Assembly: GCA_963710735.1 (NCBI GenBank)
Contig: CAVQBN010000006.1
Coordinates: 472,745-536,744 of the forward strand
Direction: 5' to 3'
DNA length: 64,000 nt
From: FEN-1297 sp963710735
GTDB taxonomy: Bacteria > Bacteroidota > Ignavibacteria > Ignavibacteriales > Ignavibacteriaceae
Shown: piece after piece, positions 44,954 to 53,249 of the stretch
Numbering within the stretch: position 1 is the stretch's first letter
Layout: each line of letters begins with the position of its first letter
Notes under the pieces: model-generated
Seen by the model: only the letters and a program-made list of their open reading frames with translations
Databases searched by the model: none
What the model was told of the DNA's origin: nothing
Made by a program: the position numbers and the translations under genes

Positions 44954-46579
44954 TTATACTATAACAATTTCGTTCATCATTTCACGAAGTTTATGTACTT
45001 CGGCATCTTCAACATATTCATCGAATGACATTATTTTATCAATCATACCAAACGGTGTTAATTCTATTATTCTATTGGCAACTGTTTGAATAAATTGATG
45101 ATCGTGCGAAACGAATAAAACAGTTCCGTTAAAATTAATTAGCCCGTTATTTAGTGCAGTAATTGCCTCAAGGTCAAGATGATTTGTAGGCTCATCCAGA
45201 AGCAAAACATTAGAGCCGCTCAGCATCATTCTAGCTATCATACAGCGGACTTTTTCTCCGCCGGATAAAACATTTGCTTTTTTCAAAGATTCTTCGCCAG
45301 AGAAAAGCATTCTCCCTAAAAATCCCCGGATAAATGTTTCATCTTTTTCTTTTGAATACTGACGAAGCCAATCAATAAGGTTCAAATCTATATTAAAGTA
45401 TGAGGAATTTTCTTTGGGGAAATAAGCCTGCGTTGTTGTTATTCCCCATTCATATTCTCCGTCATCAGGCTTTATCTCATTCATTAAAATCTTGAATAAA
45501 GTTGTCTTGGAAATATCATGTGAGCCGACGAAGGCGATTTTATCTCCTCTGTTAACCTTTATAGAAACATGTTTTAATACTTCTTCTCCTTCTATCGATT
45601 TAGATACATTTTTTATTTCAAGAATACTATCGCCTGCAATTCTTTCAGATTTAAAATGAATATAAGGCATCTTTCTAGATGAAGGTCTGATTTCTTCAAT
45701 GGTCAATTTTTCAAGAAGTTTTTTCCGGGAAGTAGCTTGTTTAGATTTGGATGCGTTTGCGCTGAACCGCGAAATAAATTCCTGAAGCTCTTTTATTTTT
45801 GCTTCGGTCTTTTTATTAGCATCCTTCGCCTGCTGCAATGCAAGCTGACTTGATTCAAGCCAGAAATCATAATTGCCGGTATAAATGGAAATTTTCCCAT
45901 AATCGATATCAGCAATATGAGTGCAGACATTATTTAAAAAATGCCTATCATGTGAAACAACAATAACTGTGTTTTTAAAGTTGATTAAAAATTCTTCGAG
46001 CCAATTTATAGATTGTATATCAAGATGATTGGTTGGTTCATCCAGCAGTAGAATATCAGGATTTCCAAAAAGTGCTTGTGCAAGCAACACCTTAACTTTT
46101 TCATTACCTAAAAGTTCAGACATTTTTTTATTATGAAGCTCGTCCCGAATACCTAATCCTACCAAAAGAGATGCGGCTTCTGATTCGGCTTCCCAGCCAT
46201 TTAATTCAGCAAATTCACCTTCAAGCACTGCTGCCTGAATTCCGTCCTCATCACTAAAATCCGGCTTTAAATATAACGCATCCTTTTCTTCCATAATTTG
46301 AAAAAGTTTTTTGTGGCCGGCAATCACAGTCTTTAAAACTTCAAACTCATCAAACTCAAATTGATTCTGTTTTAAAACTGCCAATCTCTGTCCGGGTGTT
46401 ATAATTATTTCACCGGAGGCCGGTTCTATTTCACCCGATAATATTTTTAGAAAAGTTGATTTTCCCGCTCCGTTCGCACCTATTATTCCATAGCAGTTTC
46501 CGGGCGTAAATTTTATGTTTACTTCCTCAAATAGTATTCGTTTGCCATATCTTAAACTAACATTACTAGTACTTAACAT
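44954..46579 (-). CDS. ABC-F family ATPase (YbiT-like)
   Basis: 541 residues with two ABC domains and no membrane part. First domain: Walker A GANGAGKST (about 34-42), a degenerate signature (LLGNEKVK) and DEPTNHLD. Second domain: Walker A GSHDISKTT, with Ser replacing the usual Gly before Lys, a normal LSGGEKVR and DEPTNHLD. The linker (about 240-310) is Lys-rich. A missing LSGG in the first domain is also seen in the YbiT group. ABC-F proteins bind the ribosomal E site. It is upstream of ychF on the same transcript. Confidence 0.92.
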   Translation of the reverse strand: MLSTSNVSLRYGKRILFEEVNIKFTPGNCYGIIGANGAGKSTFLKILSGEIEPASGEIIITPGQRLAVLKQNQFEFDEFEVLKTVIAGHKKLFQIMEEKDALYLKPDFSDEDGIQAAVLEGEFAELNGWEAESEAASLLVGLGIRDELHNKKMSELLGNEKVKVLLAQALFGNPDILLLDEPTNHLDIQSINWLEEFLINFKNTVIVVSHDRHFLNNVCTHIADIDYGKISIYTGNYDFWLESSQLALQQAKDANKKTEAKIKELQEFISRFSANASKSKQATSRKKLLEKLTIEEIRPSSRKMPYIHFKSERIAGDSILEIKNVSKSIEGEEVLKHVSIKVNRGDKIAFVGSHDISKTTLFKILMNEIKPDDGEYEWGITTTQAYFPKENSSYFNIDLNLIDWLRQYSKEKDETFIRGFLGRMLFSGEESLKKANVLSGGEKVRCMIARMMLSGSNVLLLDEPTNHLDLEAITALNNGLINFNGTVLFVSHDHQFIQTVANRIIELTPFGMIDKIMSFDEYVEDAEVHKLREMMNEIVIV

Positions 46580-46847
46580 CTTTTAATAATTCCAAATTTT
46601 ATAAAATTTAAAAACAGCTTTAAATATAAGAACTTTCCCGGACTTTTATTGAATTTAAGACTTATATTTTTGCTGCAATGTGCTTACCATTAACACACTC
46701 CCGGAACAGAATTAGAGTTTTTTAGCAACGTTATTGTTTTTATTAAAATTAGAAGGCCGCAAATCGGGTAATTATAAAAAATATTTTTTATAAAGATTGG
46801 AAAAGTTCAATGAAATATTATTTTATCTGAATTATAATTGAATAAAT

Positions 46848-47264
46848 TTAATTTGAATCAGGTAGGCACGAATATTTTTCTGCGTAAAAAAGCATTTGTT
46901 CGGTAAAATCTTCTGGATATTCTATTTGAACATCAATAATTTTTTCTTTATCAAATACAGGTTTTAAAACAGGATTTATAAATCCTTTATATGGCGGTAT
47001 GCTAAGTTTATCGTATCGTTCTTTAACTTCTTTGTGTAAATCGATATCTATTTTTACACCGTAGGTATCAACCAGGTATTTGGCTGATTCAAAATCGCCC
47101 TCAGAAGTAATACGCTGGACTTCTTTAAGCAGTTCACCAAATAATTTTCTTAATTTTGAATAATCATTTATTACGACATAAGTCTTTCCGTCTCTTTCCT
47201 CTTCATTTCTATAACATTCTCAATCTTTCCCTTTTCGTAAACCCACTTTGCAATTATTTGCCTG
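46848..47264 (-). pseudogene. C-terminal part of dipeptidyl-peptidase III, in shifted frames
   Basis: Beyond the apparent stop at 47265 the expected M49 C-terminus continues: in one frame ENLEESHMRNRQIIAKWVY then IENVIEM, and after a second shift near 47208 RDGKTYVVINDYSKLRK through to YAEKYSCLPDSN and a stop at 46848-46850. Two one-base shifts of opposite sense (an extra base near 47300, a missing A in an A run near 47208) restore the frame. The full locus is then 660 codons. Confidence 0.75.
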
Positions 47265-48827
47265 TTACGCATATGCGATTCTTCCAGGTTTTCGCCGTAG
47301 TTCAATTCTTGCAAGCTGAACCATTAATCCATTTCTCATGAATTTATTATAACCCGCTTTAGCTGTATTTAAACCGGGCATTATACCCATATCAATTAAT
47401 TTTTGGTCCGGCAAATAATACAATGCTACAAGATCAGCTCTGGTTTCTTCAATTGTTGAAGCATAATTTTTTAGTGTGTGCTTTGGTGAACCAACACCCG
47501 GTAGAATTTTTCCTGATCCGTGTCCTATTACTTCGTGAAGATCAGTATGAAGTGTATCAGCTAAATGAGCGTATTTATTTGCAAGTTCAATTTCTTCATC
47601 GGAATAAGCAAACTCTCTTAATAAGTCTTCTGTTTCAGCCATTTTATAGGCATAATCAATATTTTCCAGATTAACAGACTTTGAGCCGTATTTTTCTCTT
47701 AACCATGTTGCATTCGGCAGATTGATTCCAATTGGTGTTGTGGGCGAAGCATCACCGGATTCAACAATTACCGTAATGGCTTTTGCTAAAATACCTGTAA
47801 CATTTTTCTTTTTAAATTTAGCATCTATTGGTGAATTATCTTCAAACCATTGAGCCTGGCTGCTTATTTCCTCGATTCTTTTTGTAGACTCAAGATCCCG
47901 TATCGAAACTATCGATTCAAAAGTACCTTTGTACCCAAGAGGATCACCATACAATTCAATAAAACCATTAATCATGTCAACCCTTGATATGCTGTCTTTT
48001 AGCCAAAGTATATTATACTCATCAAAAGTTTTTAAACAGCCGGTTTTATAATATTCAATTAATTTATTTATAGCAGCTTTTTGATTTTCATTTTCCGCGA
48101 CTGTTACAGCCTTATCAAGCCAGAAAACAATTTTTTCAATAGCGGAAGAATACATTCCCCCGACTTTCCAAATTTTTTCTTTTAACTCTCCCTTTTCTTT
48201 GACTAATTTCGAATTGAGTCCGTAAGAAGCTGGTGCAGGTTCGCCGGCAATTGTCTTTTCTTTATAGAAGTCCTCAACTTCTTTCTGCGTAACTCCTTCA
48301 TAAAAATTTGTGGCCGAGGTTTTTATTACATCAGACTTTGTATCCAGATTAACTCTTTGAGCGGCAATTTTTTCGTCGAACATAATCGGTATAAGAAAAT
48401 TGATTAACTGTTCTGCTGTTTCATCATCTTTTAGCGGTAAGAGTTTTTTATCTGAATTCTTAACAAGAGTTTCAAAATAATCTTTAGTAAATCCCGGTAA
48501 GAATTTTTTCGTGGAATAGTGATGATGAACGCCGTTTGAAAACCATAATCTTTTCAGATAAACTAAAAAATTCTCGTATTCACTATTGTTCTTATCGCCA
48601 TTATAAGATTGTACAATTGCTTCCAGGGTCCTTTTAATTTTCAGATTATACTTATAATTCTGATCATAAATAATTTCTCTTCCGGACAGTGCCGCTTCAT
48701 AAAGATAGTAGACTAATTCTTTTTCTTTTAAAGTAAGTTCATTAAAGCCGGGAATTTTATACCGAAGGATTTCGATATCTGCAAATTGTTCAATCCTGTA
48801 TTTAAAATTATCCGTAATATATTCCAT
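47265..48827 (-). CDS. Dipeptidyl-peptidase III (M49 family)
   Basis: 520 residues in the open frame; about 659 if the two downstream shifts are corrected, close to Bacteroidota DPP III (about 675). Zinc motif HEVIGH (His431, Glu432, His436) and EETRAD (Glu460-Asp465) are present, with the short spacing typical of the Bacteroidota form. It removes dipeptides from oligopeptide N-termini. No signal peptide, so cytoplasmic. The last 15 residues (from about LRRKPGRIAYA) are out of frame. Confidence 0.9.
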   Translation of the reverse strand: MEYITDNFKYRIEQFADIEILRYKIPGFNELTLKEKELVYYLYEAALSGREIIYDQNYKYNLKIKRTLEAIVQSYNGDKNNSEYENFLVYLKRLWFSNGVHHHYSTKKFLPGFTKDYFETLVKNSDKKLLPLKDDETAEQLINFLIPIMFDEKIAAQRVNLDTKSDVIKTSATNFYEGVTQKEVEDFYKEKTIAGEPAPASYGLNSKLVKEKGELKEKIWKVGGMYSSAIEKIVFWLDKAVTVAENENQKAAINKLIEYYKTGCLKTFDEYNILWLKDSISRVDMINGFIELYGDPLGYKGTFESIVSIRDLESTKRIEEISSQAQWFEDNSPIDAKFKKKNVTGILAKAITVIVESGDASPTTPIGINLPNATWLREKYGSKSVNLENIDYAYKMAETEDLLREFAYSDEEIELANKYAHLADTLHTDLHEVIGHGSGKILPGVGSPKHTLKNYASTIEETRADLVALYYLPDQKLIDMGIMPGLNTAKAGYNKFMRNGLMVQLARIELRRKPGRIAYA

Positions 48828-48901
48828 ACGACTTAGTGGTTGTTAATAAAAATATAGTTTTAAGAAAGCAAAATCTCACCCTAAAAAGCAAAACAAATAA
48901 A

Positions 48902-49516
48902 TTATAAAATTTCTCTCTGCCCTAAATCGCTTACCAGTTTTTCGTAGCCTGTGAATTGGACGGCATCCCAACCTGCATTTTTAGCCCCTTTGACATAATC
49001 AGAAATGTCATCAATAAATAAATGTTCATTAGATGGTTTATTTGTAAAAGATTCGACAGATCGATAAATTTTTTCCTCTGGTTTTACAGCATGAACTTCA
49101 TAAGACAATATTAATTTATCAAAATACTTTAAGAATGCGAAATCTTTCCACCCATATTCTTTGTGGATCGAATCTGTATTTGAGAGCAGCACAAGCATAT
49201 ATTTCTTTTTTAGTTCCGGCAAAAGAGAAGCAACCTCTTCATTAATAGTAAATATTTTTGAATAATCATTTACGAATTTCTTTTTATCAACTTTATTTTC
49301 CAATACGTTAAGCATCTGGTTTATGAATTCATCTTCTGAAATATCTCCACGTTCAAATTTGCGGTGAATAGAATAATTAGCTTTGTAATTTTCTAGAAAT
49401 TTATTGCCGAGCCCTTTGCTTACTTTATTAAATCTTTCTATAACTAAATTATAATTAAAAGGAATTAGAACATTTCCCAAATCGAAAACTATGACTGAAT
49501 ATTTCCTTTCCTGCAT
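48902..49516 (-). CDS. HAD-family hydrolase
   Basis: 204 residues. The nucleophile motif is VIVFDLGNVL (Asp12), motif II LVLLSNTD, motif III Lys in VHAVKPEEKIY, and motif IV LFIDDISDYVKGAKNAGW. This is the DLGNVL group of HAD phosphatases (YihX/GS1-like), which act on small phosphorylated metabolites. It is 56 nt after the second M16 gene and 74 nt before DPP III on the same strand, so these may form one peptide-related transcription unit. Confidence 0.88.
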   Translation of the reverse strand: MQERKYSVIVFDLGNVLIPFNYNLVIERFNKVSKGLGNKFLENYKANYSIHRKFERGDISEDEFINQMLNVLENKVDKKKFVNDYSKIFTINEEVASLLPELKKKYMLVLLSNTDSIHKEYGWKDFAFLKYFDKLILSYEVHAVKPEEKIYRSVESFTNKPSNEHLFIDDISDYVKGAKNAGWDAVQFTGYEKLVSDLGQREIL

Positions 49517-49572
49517 TTTTTCCTTTCAATATTAAGATAATGGACAAAGCAATTATGCTGGCATTATTTTAT

Positions 49573-51633
49573 TTACTTTATTACAAATAAACTATCACTC
49601 AGCCCGGTATTGATCTTTATAGAACTTACTGTAAAGTTAAGCTGCTGTGATCCGATCGATTGTTTCAATGAAAAAGGATATTTTACTCCATTGACTTCAC
49701 GATAATCTCCCATATATGTTTCTTCGGTAAAAGTACCCTGAGGTACTGAGATATTTTTTGATTCTTTAATTTTAAGCCATGTATCAGTATCATAATATTG
49801 TATCCATTTTGTGCCGGAAGGGAAAATCATTGCAACTTTATAAGCATTTTTTCCTTCTACATTTGCTGTTCCTTCCAGCTTCAGTTTTATTCCCAATGAA
49901 TCAATGTGTGTTAATAAATCTAATGTAGACTCATATTTTAGTTTCTCTAGTTCTGCACCTTTAACTTCTAATGTTTTATCCGCAACTTTCATAATTCCAT
50001 TTATACCATCAAAGTAAACATCCTGATTATAAGGTCCTGCAAGAATATCTTGTTTCATTTTATCCGGCGCTTTTTGATAAATAGTCATTGTTATCTCACG
50101 GCCTCTTACATCCCCTGTCATTATGGTTGTACGATCTTTAACTTTATCAAGATTTATTTTACCGCCAAGCGCATTAATATAATTATCAATTACTTTTTTT
50201 CCAGTTAAGCCTTTTGGAATTTCGATTGTTGCATTTTTAATTTTATTCCCTTCTTTATCATATAGATAGACTGGACCAAATTTTTTAAGGCCGTCTGATA
50301 TTTGATCGGCATTACCAACAACTACAATATATGCATTATATGGTTTAATATACTTTTCAGCTGCATTTTGAACATCTTGTTTGGTTACCTGAGAAGTATT
50401 TTTCAAATAATTTGTGTAATAATTACTCGATAAATGATATTTGTCTAAATTTATTATAAAAGCTGCAATCGTTTGGGGCTGCTCTAAAGCCAAAGCAAAA
50501 TTTCCAATTAAATAATTTTTTGCTTTTTGAAGTTCTTCTTCGGAAACCTGACTATCGCGAATCTTATTCATCTGATAAAAAATCTGTGTGATTGCGGAGT
50601 CAGTATATGAACTTTTTACACTCGTTGTTATCGTAAAATTTCCGACATATTCATCTTGAGATAAGTTGGAAAAAACTCCGTAAGCGTAGTTATGCTCTTT
50701 AGTCAAATCATTATACAAACGAAAATTTTCGCTGCCTAAAATTGTATTCATTACTGCTGATTTTATTACATCGTCGCTTCCAATTTTAAGTAATACCGGA
50801 TATGTTACGTTAATATCAACTCGAGTGGAGTTGGGCCTATCAACTAAAATAACCTTTGTTGAATCGGGCTGCTGGGGAATTTTATATTTGATATTAGGGA
50901 TTTCAACTTTTTTCCAATTACCAAAATATTTTTCTGTAAGAGATTTTGCTTCATCTAATGTCATGTCCCCAACAATAGCAAGATCAGAAATATTCGGCCT
51001 AAAATAAGTTGAATAATACTCTTCACATTTCTTTAGCGTTATATTATCAATCGATGATTCTGTAGAATGAACGCCGTAAGGAAAGTTTTTTCCATAATCC
51101 AGGACATCTGATACAATATTAATTATTGCTTGAGGACTATTTTGTTGTCTCTCCAATTCCGATTTCATACTATTTTTGATATTATCCAATGCCGCCTGAG
51201 TGAATTCTGAATTCTTTACAATATCGGACATTATATTTAGCAATTCACCGGCATGATTTTTTAAAGTTGAGGCAAAAACACCGCTAGAAAATGTTTTAAG
51301 TTTAGCACCGATATAATCCAACCTTTGATCTAATTGTTTTTTAGTTTCTGTTTTTGTCTGTTCGCCGATAAGCCTGCCTGCAGCTTCAATGTAACCTGCC
51401 TGGTCTCCCTGCATCAGTGGCGGCCTGTTTATAATTAAATAAAAAGAAACTTTAGGAAGTTTGTGGTTTTCAATAACAAAAACTTTAAGTCCGTTTTCTA
51501 ATTTAAATGATTCGTACTTGCCAAGATTTACTTCCGGTGCAGGGCCCGGCTGAGGAGGTTTGCTATTAATATTTTGTGCAAAAGCAGGAAGTGTAAAAAG
51601 TAAAGTAACTAATAAGATTAAAATATTTTTCAT
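49573..51633 (-). CDS. M16-family peptidase-like protein, non-catalytic, with C-terminal lipoprotein-carrier-like domain
   Basis: 686 residues with a signal peptide (MKNILILLVTLLFTLPAFAQ). Residues about 35-460 are two M16 half-domains, but the zinc site HxxEH is missing (GYIEAAGRLIGEQTKT replaces it), as is usual for the second, partner chain of such pairs. Residues about 470-686 are an extra beta-rich domain (GGKINLDKVKDRTTIMTGDV, KMKQDILAGPYNQDVYFDG) that resembles LolA/DUF4292-like carrier folds. Its ATG overlaps the stop of the upstream M16 gene, so the two chains are made together. Confidence 0.85.
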   Translation of the reverse strand: MKNILILLVTLLFTLPAFAQNINSKPPQPGPAPEVNLGKYESFKLENGLKVFVIENHKLPKVSFYLIINRPPLMQGDQAGYIEAAGRLIGEQTKTETKKQLDQRLDYIGAKLKTFSSGVFASTLKNHAGELLNIMSDIVKNSEFTQAALDNIKNSMKSELERQQNSPQAIINIVSDVLDYGKNFPYGVHSTESSIDNITLKKCEEYYSTYFRPNISDLAIVGDMTLDEAKSLTEKYFGNWKKVEIPNIKYKIPQQPDSTKVILVDRPNSTRVDINVTYPVLLKIGSDDVIKSAVMNTILGSENFRLYNDLTKEHNYAYGVFSNLSQDEYVGNFTITTSVKSSYTDSAITQIFYQMNKIRDSQVSEEELQKAKNYLIGNFALALEQPQTIAAFIINLDKYHLSSNYYTNYLKNTSQVTKQDVQNAAEKYIKPYNAYIVVVGNADQISDGLKKFGPVYLYDKEGNKIKNATIEIPKGLTGKKVIDNYINALGGKINLDKVKDRTTIMTGDVRGREITMTIYQKAPDKMKQDILAGPYNQDVYFDGINGIMKVADKTLEVKGAELEKLKYESTLDLLTHIDSLGIKLKLEGTANVEGKNAYKVAMIFPSGTKWIQYYDTDTWLKIKESKNISVPQGTFTEETYMGDYREVNGVKYPFSLKQSIGSQQLNFTVSSIKINTGLSDSLFVIK

Positions 51634-52976
51634 TATTTACCTCCGCTCGTATTCAATTGTGAAGAGGCAGGTAGGTAATAAAGAACAATTCGATTATTTT
51701 TCTGCAAATATTTATCCGCCGCATTTTTAATATCTTGTCTCGTAATACTTAAATAATTCTTCAAGTTTGTGTTAATTAGATTTGTATTTCCATACAACGT
51801 ATGAAATTCAGCCAGATTTTCTGCTAGTCCGACATCTGTTGAATTCGCATCGATAAAGCGCGCTTCTATTAAGTTCTTAAGTTTTTGAAGCTCTATTTTA
51901 CTAATTAATTGATTTTTTACTTTATCTATTTCTGCATTCATTGCGCTCTCAAGATTGTTTGGATCAACACCTCTATTAGCAACTCCAAGTGTTACAAATA
52001 ATCCCGGCGCTTCTAAACCGAACGAATAAGCTTCAACCTGAGCAGCTAATTTCTGTTCCTCCACTAATGATTTATAAAGTCTCGAATCTTTTCCGGACGA
52101 CAGAAGGGTTGTAAGCATATATATTGAAAAAAAGTCTTTATTAGTAAATGCCGGAATATGGTAAGCTTCTACTACAGCCGGAAATTTTACATTTTCATAA
52201 GTTGTATCCTGAATCTCTTTCGTCTGTTTTGGTTCAACAACTGCAGGCCGAATAATTTTATTTTTTCCTCTCGGAATATTATCAAAATATTCATTCACCA
52301 TTTTTTTTGTTTGATCTATATCTATATTACCGGCTATTGAAAGAGTTGCATTCTGGGGTACATAATATGTTTTATAAAAATCTTTAATCTCTTCAATCGA
52401 AGCATTATCTATATATTGAGTCGGTTCTAAAGGTACCCAGCTATAAGGATATACTTTATAAGAACGTTTAAAAATTTCTTCTAATACATTGCTGTAAGGC
52501 TGATTTGTAAACCTCTGCGCACGTTCTTGTTTAATTATATTTTTCGCCGTTTCAACAGTAGAACTATCTATGTTTAAATACTGCATTCTCTCCGATTCAA
52601 GCCATAAACCTAAATCTAATTGATTGGAAGGAAGGATTTCATAAAAAATCGTTCTGTCCTGAGAAGTGTTCGCATTTAATTCCCCGCCGGCATCACGGAC
52701 CAGTTTGTAATACTGTCCAGGGGCAATATCTTTTGTCCCGGCAAACATCAGACGTTCTAAGAAGTGAGCGAATCCGGTTTTACCTTTTTGTTCATTTTTA
52801 GAACCCACATGATATAAAACCGTTATCGCAACAATCGGAGCAGTTTTATCCTGATGAAGAATAATATGTAACCCGTTATCAAGATCATATTCGATAAAAT
52901 TTATTTTTACTTGTGCTTTCCCACTGAACGAGAGAAAAAAGATTAATGGGATAAGAACAAATAATTTAATTCTCAT
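51633..52976 (-). CDS. M16-family peptidase-like protein with altered zinc motif
   Basis: 447 residues with a signal peptide (LFVLIPLIFFLSFSGKAQ). In family members of this position the zinc motif is HFxEH; here it reads HFLER (His71, Glu74, Arg75), so the second His ligand is replaced by Arg, while the later Glu (Glu151 in KQERAQR) and NANTSQDRTIFYEILPSNQL are intact. As sequenced, the pair lacks an ordinary zinc site. A single A-to-G change would explain it. It is the upstream, normally catalytic, chain. Confidence 0.87.
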   Translation of the reverse strand: MRIKLFVLIPLIFFLSFSGKAQVKINFIEYDLDNGLHIILHQDKTAPIVAITVLYHVGSKNEQKGKTGFAHFLERLMFAGTKDIAPGQYYKLVRDAGGELNANTSQDRTIFYEILPSNQLDLGLWLESERMQYLNIDSSTVETAKNIIKQERAQRFTNQPYSNVLEEIFKRSYKVYPYSWVPLEPTQYIDNASIEEIKDFYKTYYVPQNATLSIAGNIDIDQTKKMVNEYFDNIPRGKNKIIRPAVVEPKQTKEIQDTTYENVKFPAVVEAYHIPAFTNKDFFSIYMLTTLLSSGKDSRLYKSLVEEQKLAAQVEAYSFGLEAPGLFVTLGVANRGVDPNNLESAMNAEIDKVKNQLISKIELQKLKNLIEARFIDANSTDVGLAENLAEFHTLYGNTNLINTNLKNYLSITRQDIKNAADKYLQKNNRIVLYYLPASSQLNTSGGK

Positions 52977-53249
52977 TTTAAATTCCTATTAAATAAATAA
53001 TGATTTGAATAACAAAGTGTTAAATTACAAATAATATGTTTGTAATTAAATGTACAACATTTTCTATTTACGAAGTTAATTGATGTACTAAATCAAAGTG
53101 TAATTTTTTAGTATTATTTTTATCAGTATCCGCATTTAAACCAAATTGGAGAATCACAAATGGATAAGGTTTTCTTTAATCATTTTAATGATTATCATTA
53201 GTTTTATAATTTACCGGTATAAATATTTAACATTATCCTAAAACTTTCC

